Shown here: one piece after another, positions 46,371-54,947 of the stretch
Layout: every line of letters starts with the position of its first letter
Numbering within the stretch: position 1 is the stretch's first letter
NCBI GenBank assembly: GCA_903813345.2
Contig: CAIIXF020000009.1
Location: 11,774,030-11,838,029 of the forward strand
DNA: 64,000 nt
Reading direction: 5' to 3'
Origin: Owenia fusiformis
Taxonomy: Eukaryota; Annelida; Polychaeta; Sabellida; Oweniidae
Translations under genes and position numbers: made by a program
The notes under the pieces: generated by a model
Seen by the model: the letters and a program-made list of their open reading frames with translations, nothing else
Databases searched by the model: none
What the model was told of the DNA's origin: nothing

Positions 46371-47003
46371 CTGCGTGTAGAAGATTCTGTATCATCATTC
46401 GAACATTGGTATCAGTGATGGTTGGGTCGTTCTCTTGCGATACTGGAGAGGTTAAGCTTTGCATATATAATCGAAACTGAACCTGTACGTATCACTCGAC
46501 CATATACAAATTCATGTAGCCTTCTCATATAAATAGCCGTTCAAATCCAGTGTTTGTTTAGACTACACCATAGCGTGTAATGATTCTATAGTATGTCATT
46601 GATGCGGTTGTATAGCTGGTTTTCTAATACACATTTTAAACGAGCTCGTTTCGTAAGATTTGTGGCGCTAAATCATGCATGACATACATCATCGTGTTCA
46701 GCAAGAATTCAACTGTGCATCGAAATCAAAATTGACAGCCTGGTGTTCAATAGACACGAGTAAAATGGTTCCCGTTGACCCAACGTCAAATTTCAAAATC
46801 TCCCGTTCTAAACCCGAAACTCTGAAGCTGAAAGAGTATCTGAAGTAGACTAAGCGCGCATAAAACTATGAGCGCTCGATACATTACTTTGTTAATTTTT
46901 GTACTTTGCGTTCACGGTTACGTTGTGAAAAACATCGTTAGCTTAACCTCTCCATTATTAACCAGTCGACCATACCCCGAATCCTGCCTTTCTCCATCGT
47001 ATC
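46371..47003 (-). pseudogene. P450 copy 2, exon 3 split by a MITE
   Basis: The exon is present in two pieces, 47003-46954 and 46444-46371, with the element 46445-46953 between. Outer splice sites are unchanged. Confidence 0.88.
46445..46953. mobile_element. MITE with GGAGAGGTTAAGC ends inside a P450 exon
   Basis: The ends GGAGAGGTTAAGCT and AGCTTAACCTCTCC are inverted. Comparison with the intact exon of copy 1 places the insertion next to ACT, with a possible 3-bp duplication (ACT/ATT). A shorter relative lies at 63232-63361, with the same subterminal TTGTGAAAAACAT and AGCTTAA. 509 bp, non-coding. Confidence 0.85.
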
Positions 47004-47270
47004 CTAAAATGTATATGTAACCCAACAAGAATGATTTTTAGGGATGGAAAATAGTAACAGAACACAGTCAGTAAAAGAAAAAGAGTACACAAGTGATATG
47101 AAAAACAAAACCAAACTATCCCAATCATAATCTAACGTTAAAAGAAACAATTATCATAATTAATAAAACAAAGGGACATTTCATTCATACAAAAGTATTT
47201 GCCATCCAATGTTGAAGAAAATTAATTACCAATACAATAGACAATACTGTTGATGATTTTATAGATATAC

Positions 47271-47480
47271 CTTTGAGACGAGAATCCATCTATCATACAG
47301 CTCATTTCGAATAGTAATGAAATTCTCTATTGTTTTGTATGTACTGTTCCCAAAGAACCAAAGCCAAGGGAAATAATCAAGCTCCATTCCCTTCCCTACT
47401 CCAATTGCTCTTACGATAGTTTCATCCAGCTCTGCAATAGTTTTGATTTCATCTTCGTCTCTCATAGCCTCTCCAAATAA
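47271..47480 (-). pseudogene. P450 copy 2, exon 2
   Basis: 210 nt, open, differing from copy 1 at few residues (for example R to W in DYFPWLWFF). Confidence 0.87.
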
Positions 47481-47621
47481 CTGAGAACAATGATAATTTC
47501 GATAATGATAATTTGGGATATTATTTGTTAATAAAACATTTCAATTCAAGTATTTTTTAAAAAGCTAGAAAAACGATAACATATCATATTTATTTACTGA
47601 GTTAACAGCGTTGAATTTCCA

Positions 47622-48188
47622 CTCTATACAGACTGTGCTATTCAAAAACAAGCGGTGTGGAAATCATGTGCGCAAGATGCGGTCGATATTAACGGTCATT
47701 ATTGAATTTGATTGCGTGATATTTCACCAACTAAGGCATGTTGGGAACTCAATCATATTCATACATGTGTACAGGTCCCCTAATAAAATGGAAATTTTGT
47801 AAATAGGCATGTAGTTCGTTCTATAGCAACACATCAAGCAATAATAGTCTCTTCAAAATGCAAATAATTGCAGCTGTTTCACAGCACAGACAATATTCGT
47901 TCAATATTGGGGATCGAGATGACCAAGGCTGTAAACTGTAATAAACCAGCAATTTCACATTCTTTGATATGGAGCAAGGATGAATGACTAGTACGTCGCT
48001 AAAGAATGAAGAATACAACTATAGACAAAATTTCCCTTTTATTAGGTATCCTATACGTAAAATGGATGACTATAATTGAGTACCCAACATACCTTAATAC
48101 CATAATTCAAAAATGACCGATAATATCCTCGCCTTGCGCACATGATATCCGCATAGCTTGTTTTCGTATAACACAGTCTGTATAGTGT
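47622..48188. mobile_element. Foldback element, copy in P450 copy 2 intron 1
   Basis: Counterpart of 34785-35522 with the same arms (ACAGACTGTGCTATTC / CACAGTCTGT) and a partly different interior. It was present before the gene duplication. Confidence 0.65.
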
Positions 48189-48563
48189 GATCTCGCTCCA
48201 CTTAAATGCATCCTATCTCAGCATTCAAAGGAACATATATAAATTCAGAACCAGGGACATCATATTAATTGTGATATCGCTGTTTTCCGTTTCAAAAATT
48301 GATGTTCATCAGTCAAATTCAATGTGATGATCTTCGACCTTTTAAAAATACATTATCTTGGATACTAATCTGCATGTTATTTTGCGTTGTAAACTTTTAG
48401 AAAATTTTGAAACCGCCATTGAATGACCTTATTTGTCTGTTGATTTGACCAATCAGGGGCGATGTGAATTCTTAATACAGATTTAAAGTATAGACATATA
48501 TCTTCTCTGAACCCTTGCACTGGGGATGAACTGGAAACGAGGGAGGTTTTGCCTCGTATCAAA

Positions 48564-49754
48564 ATGGCGGCGTGTGAAAAAATTTCATTCGGTAAGATTT
48601 TTGTATTTTACAATTTTTGTGCTTTTACCCTTCAAATTAAAACTTAATATTTGGCAAGTAAATAGTTCATAAGTTCCGGTTTTATAATATGATTACAAAT
48701 TAGAAATCAATACTGGCATCGCTGAGATATTTACATATCAATTCTCTCACTTAGGAAACGAGGCATGTTTCTCAAGGAAACGAGGCAGCTATATAACATT
48801 CTTAAGAATGAAACGAGGCAACCTTACTTCCTGCGAAAGCTATTGGATTTTGATATAATAGCTTTCCCACGGAGCATTTGGACAGCTCAATGATCGTGAC
48901 CTTTGAAATCGAATTAAGTCGATCCGCGGCTTACATTTGGTCTCTAACTGTGTCTTACATCAGTATCATCAATCCGTGTAAGTATCGGAGCGCTGGAGTA
49001 CTTCTTTTTCGATCAAGACTTGTAATTGTTAGTCGAGTGAATCGTTTTACTGCCAAATTCCAATATGGCGGTTTCTGCTCGGACATTTTCGTAAATCTCC
49101 GGAGGTTGTCCGAACCTAACTAATTCTCAAAATTCATTTCGTTCGTTGCGTATCTCGCACCTAGCAAACCGCCATATTGGAAATAGGTCTAAAAAACTTT
49201 CACTCGATGAACAATTTACAAGTCTTGATCGAAAAAGAAGTACTCCAGCGCTCCAATACTTACACGGATTGATGATACTGATGTAAGACACAGTTAGAGA
49301 CCAAAAGTAAGCCGCGGATCGACTTAATTCGATTTCAAAGGTCACTATTGATGAGCTGTTCACTTCTCCGTTTGAGAGCCATAAGTTTCAAAATCTAACA
49401 TGGCTCTCGAACCGAGTAAAGGCAACCATATTTAATTAAAAATGTTTTGTTTTTATTACAGAACGGGGCCTACAAAAAGAAGCGTCCCTGTTCAAATGCT
49501 ATTTCTGTAACACAGGAAACGACAACATTGCTGATATTGTATTCCATATGATGCAACAGCATGATGGTAATCTCTCTGTACGGAAACGAACGTTAGATGA
49601 GAAAACAGGTTCATTTGTATACACGTCTCATAATTTTGGCGTTGCCATTGAACGTGTAAGAACGCTTAAGAAGGAAGGGCATACTGTGATGATAAATTCT
49701 GAAATTTTTGGGAGTGGTGACTTAGACCATGTCTTGAGACATCACCCGTTGTGA
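48564..49754 (+). CDS. Two-exon transposon-borne C2H2-type zinc-finger protein
   Basis: Exon 1 (48564-48591, MAACEKISF plus one base) ends at donor GTAAGA inside the left TIR. Exon 2 (49462-49754) follows acceptor TTTTATTACAG. The join G|AA keeps phase and yields a 106-residue protein. Residues about 22-43 read C-x2-C-x12-H-x4-H (FKCYFCNTGN...IVFHMMQQH), a C2H2 zinc-finger pattern. The remainder (NLSVRKRTLDEKTGSFVYTS..., ...VMINSEIFGSGD) is unrecognised and could be a small alpha/beta fold. The ATG sits in CAAAATGGCGGC, which also resembles a YY1 initiator site. A role in binding the GAAACGAGGCA iterons is a guess from context. It could also be a captured host fragment. Confidence 0.6.
48870..49370. 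mobile_element. 500-bp foldback element nested in the zinc-finger intron
   Basis: The arms 48870-49085 and 49150-49370 are inverted copies starting CGGAG...ACAGCTCA. Each carries a frame on the outward strand (IVTFEIELSRSAAY...), so similar 70-80-codon frames appear on both strands. Non-coding in my view. It may have been inserted in the TIR transposon. Confidence 0.75.
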
Positions 49755-49761
49755 ACACGCA

Positions 49762-50258
49762 TAACACCCCAGTCACATTTGTCGCACGGCGGACATAAGT
49801 CGACCGCAGAACAATTAAATCGGTGAATTTATGCGGCGAGCGTAGAAAAACTACGCTAGCCTTGCGGCCTCCGTACGGCGAGTGCAGATTTTTACAGACC
49901 GCGGGGAAGGCGTAGAAATTATAACTCGGAGTTATAATATTTGTTCATTTCTGAGGTCCCCATAGAAATCAACTGGCTCAACAAGATTGAATCATTATTT
50001 GTCAATATTTCACGATCACTTTTCATTTGATATTACATCCTAACACTATGAATAACATTTATAAATTGTCTTGATGTAAATAAAATGAAAAAAAGTAATA
50101 TTTATCAACAAAAATTTAAAATTCACCGTGCGGCTGCCGTGGGAAATGTGACTGCAAAAGTATGAGAGCGCAGAAATTCTACGGCAAGCGTAGAAAAGCT
50201 ACTGGCCGCAGAAATGATAGACCGCAAGGTCGCCGGAGGAAATGTGACTGGGGTGTTA
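49762..50258. mobile_element. MITE with TAACACCCCAGTCACATTT ends
   Basis: Perfect 19-bp TIRs (49762-49780 and 50240-50258). The interior is locally GC-rich, with repeated GTAGAAA.CTACG and CGGC words. It begins 7 bases after the zinc-finger stop codon. The 50123-50314 frame falls across the MITE and is rejected. Confidence 0.8.
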
Positions 50259-50559
50259 GTCATGCAATCGGTGTTAAATGGTGAGCGGTCTCGTTTAGGG
50301 GACCTGGGAGACATAGTCTAGTGTCTAAGCTTCCCCGAACCACCGTCAGTGATTATGTGACAGGTAGAGTATATTTAGTTGATCCTAGGATGATGACATT
50401 CGTGGTGTCACTCCTATTGTCATTTTTGTAGAGAAAGGCCGGACATCACGATCAAGTAGTGGATCTTGTCCTTACTTGTGAGTCACAGTAAGGGCCCAAG
50501 ATGTTTCGAACTCATGGTTGGTGGTCCATGATATGTTCTTCATCAGCAGCCTAATGAGG

Positions 50560-51030
50560 GGGAGGGGGATGGGTTGTCCCCGATTTGGTTTTGTTTTGGG
50601 ATTGTCTCCAGTTGGAGACAGTTAGTTGGGTACTAAGTAAATTGGTATCATAGTTTGGTTGTGTTTGTAGATTGTGCCTGATTGTGTTTAATAGTGTAGT
50701 TTAATTGATATAGTATTGGGTTGTGACTGACTCTGTTACGTTGGTTTGTGTCAGGTTGTGTTGTGATGATTCAACAATGGGTTGATTTGAATTTGGTCTC
50801 GTTGGCTATGTTGTATTGTGTTGGTTTGTTGTTTGGTTGTGCTCCATTGTGTTAGTTTGATAGTCGATTGTGTTTTGTTGGTGGTTGTTTGTCTGGTTGA
50901 GCCTGGTTGTGTTGTGTAAGTTTGGTATCGGGTTGTGTCTCATTAAGTTATGTTAATTTCAAAGTGGTTGTGTTATGTTGTAATTGTGTTGTGCTGGTCG
51001 GTAGCGGGTTGTGCCCAGTACGTCGGATTC
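50560..51030. repeat. G/T-rich low-complexity tract
   Basis: Strand-asymmetric sequence dominated by GGTTGTGTT and TTGTGTTGG words, almost devoid of A+C runs. It resembles a decayed microsatellite. Confidence 0.75.
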
Positions 51031-51440
51031 ATCCATGTTGTCTTGCTCTGAAAGATAAATGACCAGTGTAGCGCTTTATGAACAATATGGTTATTCTTTT
51101 TAACTCTTACATATATAATCATGTATATCGTGTAAAACGTAATCGGTCGTATGTGACCAGAACGGTGGAAATAAGATCATTAAATGTAGACACTATCACA
51201 GAAAGAATAGTTGCCTCGTTGCAAGTCAAACATTGCCTCGTTTCATTGTTACAAAATGTAGACAGGTGCCTCGTTTCCTAAGTGAGAGAATTGAAATGTA
51301 AATATCTCAGCAATGTCTGTATTGATTTCTAATTTGCAATCATATTATAAAACCGGAACTTATAAACTATTTACTTGCCAAATATTAAGTTTTAATTTGA
51401 AGGATAAAAGCACGAAAATTGTAAAAAACAAAAATCTTAC

Positions 51441-51468
51441 CGAATGAAATTTTTTCACGCGCCGCCAT
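51441..51468 (-). promoter_or_regulatory. Mirror copy of exon 1 in the right TIR
   Basis: On the minus strand the right TIR repeats ATGGCGGCG...TTCG followed by GTAAGA (MAAREKISF plus one base). No partner exon was found in that direction. It shows that the 5' gene end is part of the TIR itself. Confidence 0.6.
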
Positions 51469-51539
51469 TTTGATACGAGGCAAAACCTCCCTCGTTTCCA
51501 GTTCATCCCCAGTGCCTTGGTGTTTCTCCTTCTTCAATT

Positions 51540-51960
51540 CACTATTATCTAATTCGGAAATGTCATGATGTTATCATTAATCACTTTAAGTATTTTCAAG
51601 TAAATTGAAAGTATTTGTATACTTTTTCGTACTAGGACATCATGACATTTTGATACTAACGCGTGAAACCGCCATTGAATGACCTTATTTGTCTGTTCAT
51701 TTGACCAATCAGCGGCGATGTGAATTCTTAATACAGATTTAAATTATAGACATATATCTTCTCTGAACCCTGGGTGTTTCTCCCTCTTGAATGCACTATT
51801 ATCTAATTCGGAAATGTCATGATGTTATCATAAATCACTTTAAGTATTTTTAAGGTAAATTGAAAGTCTTTGTATACTTTTTAGTATTAGGACATCATGA
51901 CATTTTGATACTAACGCGTATACGACTGAAATAAAAATTGTTTATGCTTAAACAAAGTGT
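51540..51960. repeat. Local tandem duplication in P450 copy 2 intron 1
   Basis: The block TTCACTATTATCTAATTCGG...GACATCATGACATTTTGATAC occurs twice (about 51536-51662 and 51788-51913), separated by GAAACCGCCATTGAATGACC. Copy 1 has it once (36450-36560). Confidence 0.7.
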
Positions 51961-51998
51961 AAGATTGAATGAGTAAATTAGAAATCAGATTAGCAATC

Positions 51999-52226
51999 TT
52001 TTTTTAACTTAGTATAGGAAATACAATTATTATTTCAAAATCTATGCATATTATGTAGCTTACATATTGAAAATATCTACAACCTGATGGATGTTCCAAG
52101 AAGTTTTCATTTTTTTAAATAACATTTATTTTCCTTTAAGATTAACTTACAATTATACATTAACATCAATCATACAAAATAAACATACATGTCTACAAAC
52201 TTAATATCTTTTGTTTATGAAACTCG
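51999..52226 (-). mobile_element. Retroposed insert with 12-bp target duplication
   Basis: AGATTAGCAATC flanks the insert (51987-51998 and 52227-52238). P450 copy 1 has this word once at the same place. On the minus strand the insert ends in a short A tract (seven or eight A), so it looks like a LINE-mobilised transcript (SINE or mRNA fragment) of 228 bp. I do not recognise the source. Confidence 0.75.
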
Positions 52227-52615
52227 AGATTAGCAATCAATGATCAGAACTATCGTACCTGGACTGGGATGGGGGAAATTCATTCACTTACAAAGAGCCT
52301 CATAAACTGCTTTCGATCACATGTATGTTACAACTTGGGCTTAGCAGGAGACGTTTTGTTGATAGCTATCTTGATGAATTAATTTGACCTTCAGTTGTAT
52401 TCTTGTTTACACATGTTCACAATCCAAACCAACCGCTAAGTATATGAATACTTCACCCTCAATTACATTTGCTCTACGCCGGGTGTACGGTGGCTGAAGC
52501 TTCACAAAATCGATATAGACATCGAACTGCTATCTTATGCAGCATATTTCTCTCGATTTTGGGGAGCTACGATCGCCGTAAGGTTAACGTAGGTCAAACT
52601 TGACTGAGGACTTAC

Positions 52616-53158
52616 CAATACAGTGAGGATCTTTATTATGTACCTGTAAACATCAGCTCGGTGATCGAATAGAGAACCTTTCTTGTCCTCAACTAATTTC
52701 AAATATCCCTTAATCTCATTAGCGTCTACTTGTTCGATACGAGCCTTTCCAGTTCCGAACTGTTTTAATCCACTATGAGCTATCTTTCTTCGTTTTTTCT
52801 GCTCCGGACCATTATCAGCCATTATCATATCTTCGGACATTTCCGTCATCCAAGCAAGACGGTTCAAATATGGTCGCCCTGCAAAATCATCGCCACGTTT
52901 AATAAGAGCTTCATAGCATAACTTCCCATTGATGACGATGATATCCTCTCCTAAAAGGTTTATTTTAACGACATCCCCGTACTCCTTCGCCCATTTTGCA
53001 ATTTGTACGGTTGAATGTTTCATGTCGAATTCTAAGGCATTACCTAATAATAGCCATCCCTTTGGTCCTGGTGCATTGGTTCTTTGTTTGGTTATATACC
53101 TTATTATCATAAAAATACAGTAAATTGATGCAACTCCGAGGAGAACATACAGGAACAT
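52616..53158 (-). pseudogene. P450 copy 2, exon 1
   Basis: 181 codons, open, donor GTAAGT. The anchor and APGPKGW hinge are kept. It lies before the downstream disruptions and could still give a truncated product if transcribed. Confidence 0.87.
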
Positions 53159-53735
53159 GATTTAATAAAGTTATTCCCATGAATAGACTAGGTGCGAGTA
53201 GAAATGATCTTGATTTACGTCATTAAATATTCAAAATTCAGTCAAGGTGATGTCATATTTGAAATCTGCATGTAAAAGTACATCTAGAAATATGGTTTCG
53301 AAAATTGCTTATCAACTTTGAATTTTTTTTTTTTTGAAAATGTGACTTCTTGTTCGGGTTGATTCCCCATAGACCCAATGATACAAAATCACAAAAAGTG
53401 AAATATCTTTTCTTGTATTGGATAGATAACATTTTCTTTTACTGGACATATTTCAATTTGCATAACTATTAGATGCATAAGGGTCATATGAAAATTGAAC
53501 CATTAAAACAGATGTGATTTAAGTTAAAGGGAACTTTCTCCTATACCCGCCATGCTATCTGACCCGAACGAGCCACCTGGTGGTGAATCTGGTAACTACC
53601 TACTCGCATCTGCGTTATTGAAAATATAGGTTAATGATACCTATACAGGGAAAAGTATTTTGACTTTATTCTTAAATAAATTTACTCCCCCGTTTTATTT
53701 ACCAATATGAAAAAACCACAAGGTTATAAATACAA
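53159..53735. other. Non-coding stretch upstream of P450 copy 2
   Basis: Contains the inverted counterpart (53320-53415) of 29235-29325. No promoter element is recognisable. Confidence 0.5.
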
Positions 53736-53739
53736 TTCG

Positions 53740-54165
53740 AACATGTCTGTATTCACGCCTTCTATTAACTGTAAACAAAGTCAACATTTCACCCGGGGTA
53801 TATTCGCGAATAATGCCCCTGGTGATACGTGTAAAGTGTGACGTCATAACGGTGGGCCGTAGTAATGGCGGACCATAATGAATATTCGAAACATTTTGGT
53901 GAGTTTTCATGTTTGAATCGTAATATAAACCTCAGAGCTCCTTTCGGTCGTTCGGGGTACAGAAAACGTTTGTGCCTAGCCTTGCGGGGTGTATTCGACG
54001 AGATTACTCCTGCTCTTCGGTCTATATATTTTTTAAGTATAACCTGGAAAAGCAATCTTCTTTTGGAGAGAGGGCAAGAGGAAGCTGGACAAGCCATGAA
54101 GACGAAACGTTTTTTCTGTTCAGTATCATTCCAAGATTTCTCTCCCTAGCGGCGATTCTATTAAT
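53740..54165 (+). repeat. CRE/first-exon repeat family, copy A
   Basis: The sequence contains CRE TGACGTCA (53839-53846), then ATG at 53865 starting MADHNEYSKHF, 34 coding nucleotides and a GTGAGT donor at 53899. The hairpin's left arm is missing, but the right arm (TTTGTGCCTAGCC...GGGTGTATTCGACGAG) is present. It ends with AAGACGAAACG...CTCTCCCTAGCGGCGATTCT, shared with copy B. The long frames on both strands follow from the conserved repeat. Confidence 0.75.
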
Positions 54166-54189
54166 ATATTATATTCGATTCTAAATATT

Positions 54190-54672
54190 CGAACATGACT
54201 GTATTCACGCCTTCTATAAACTGTAAACAAAGTCAACATTTCACCCGGGGTATATTCGCGAACAAAACCCCTGGTAATACGTGTAATGTGTGACGTCATA
54301 ATGGCGGGCCATAGTAATGGCTGACCATAATGAATATTCGAAACATTTTGGTGAGTTTTCATGTTCGAATCGTAATATAGACCTCAGAGCAGGTATAATA
54401 TCGTCCAATACACCCCTTAGGGCTAGGCACAAAAGCTTTCGAACCCCTCACTCCCTTCGATCGTTCGGGGTACAGAAAACGTTTGTGCCTAGCCCTGCGG
54501 GGTGTATTCGACGAGATTACCCCTGATCTTCGGTCTATATATTTTTTAAGTATAACCTGGAAAAGCAATCTTCTTTCGGAGAGAGGGCAAGAGGAAGCTG
54601 GACAAGCCATTAAGACGAAACGTTTTTTCTGTTCAGTATCATTCTAAGATTTCTCTCCCTAGCGGCGATTCT
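54190..54672 (+). repeat. CRE/first-exon repeat family, copy B
   Basis: Tandem neighbour of copy A. CRE at 54291-54298, ATG at 54317 with the same MADHNEYSKHF and GTGAGT donor (54351). The full hairpin is present at about 54400-54515, with arms AATACACCCC / GGGGTGTATT and GGGCTAGGCACAAA / TTTGTGCCTAGCCC. It ends like copy A. Confidence 0.78.
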
Positions 54673-54947
54673 TAGAAGTTTCACCCCTGAAATTATAACC
54701 CACATATGGATTATTGCGTTTTCATCTGTTCTGTACATAAAAGATCTTCAGTTTACTGAATTCATCATTTGAAAACGTGAGTTTTCGAGAGTGTATACTG
54801 GACGATACAAATCGTCAAAAGTCCCCACTCTCAGGCACTCCCTGACATGATATATTTAGACCGTTGCTTTTTTTCCTTTAACTTCTACAGCAATACCATG
54901 ATCGGATTAAATGTTTGCATAAATGCACATTAGTCAATGCATAACAT

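Larger units (their letters stand above)
48518..51514 (+). mobile_element. 3.0-kb TIR transposon carrying promoter-exon TIRs and a zinc-finger gene
   Basis: Long inverted repeats (about 48518-48850 and 51180-51514) begin CACTGGGGATGAACTGGAAA and are flanked by CCTTG (48513-48517 and 51515-51519). P450 copy 1 (36424-36434) is the empty site. Each TIR contains ATGGCGGC.. with 28 coding bases and a GTAAGA donor, and three or four GAAACGAGGCA iterons (left: 48754, 48776, 48810, a variant at 48533; right: inverted at 51212, 51234, 51267, 51487). Inside are a palindromic element (48870-49370), a spliced zinc-finger gene, a MITE (49762-50258) and a GT-rich tract. No classical transposase was seen. 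The superfamily is unresolved. Confidence 0.8.
42573..53158 (-). pseudogene. Cytochrome P450 copy 2, disrupted tandem duplicate
   Basis: All seven exons of copy 1 have counterparts in the same order with the same splice sites: 53158-52616, 47480-47271, 47003-46371 (interrupted), 46136-46025, 43695-43542, 43039-42918 and about 42787-42573. Three lesions destroy the frame. In the K-helix exon the Leu codon before ETLR is TAA (43643-43641). In the heme exon a 2-nt deletion in an A-rich run (about 42711) shifts frame just after ARARLF and soon gives TGA. In the I-helix exon a 509-bp MITE separates 46444 from 46954. Exons 1, 2, 4 and 6 remain open and close to copy 1 in sequence, so inactivation is not ancient. 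Homology starts at 42573/30409 and fades just 5' of the start codons. Confidence 0.9.

Noticed and set aside
48878-49363. Related 78-81-codon frames on opposite strands
   Set aside because: They are the two arms of the nested foldback element; symmetry explains the matching peptides.
53865-54149. 94-102-codon frames on both strands of the CRE repeats
   Set aside because: The + frame runs straight through the strong GTGAGT donor, and the - frames mirror the repeat. I treat only the ATG-to-donor segment as potentially meaningful.
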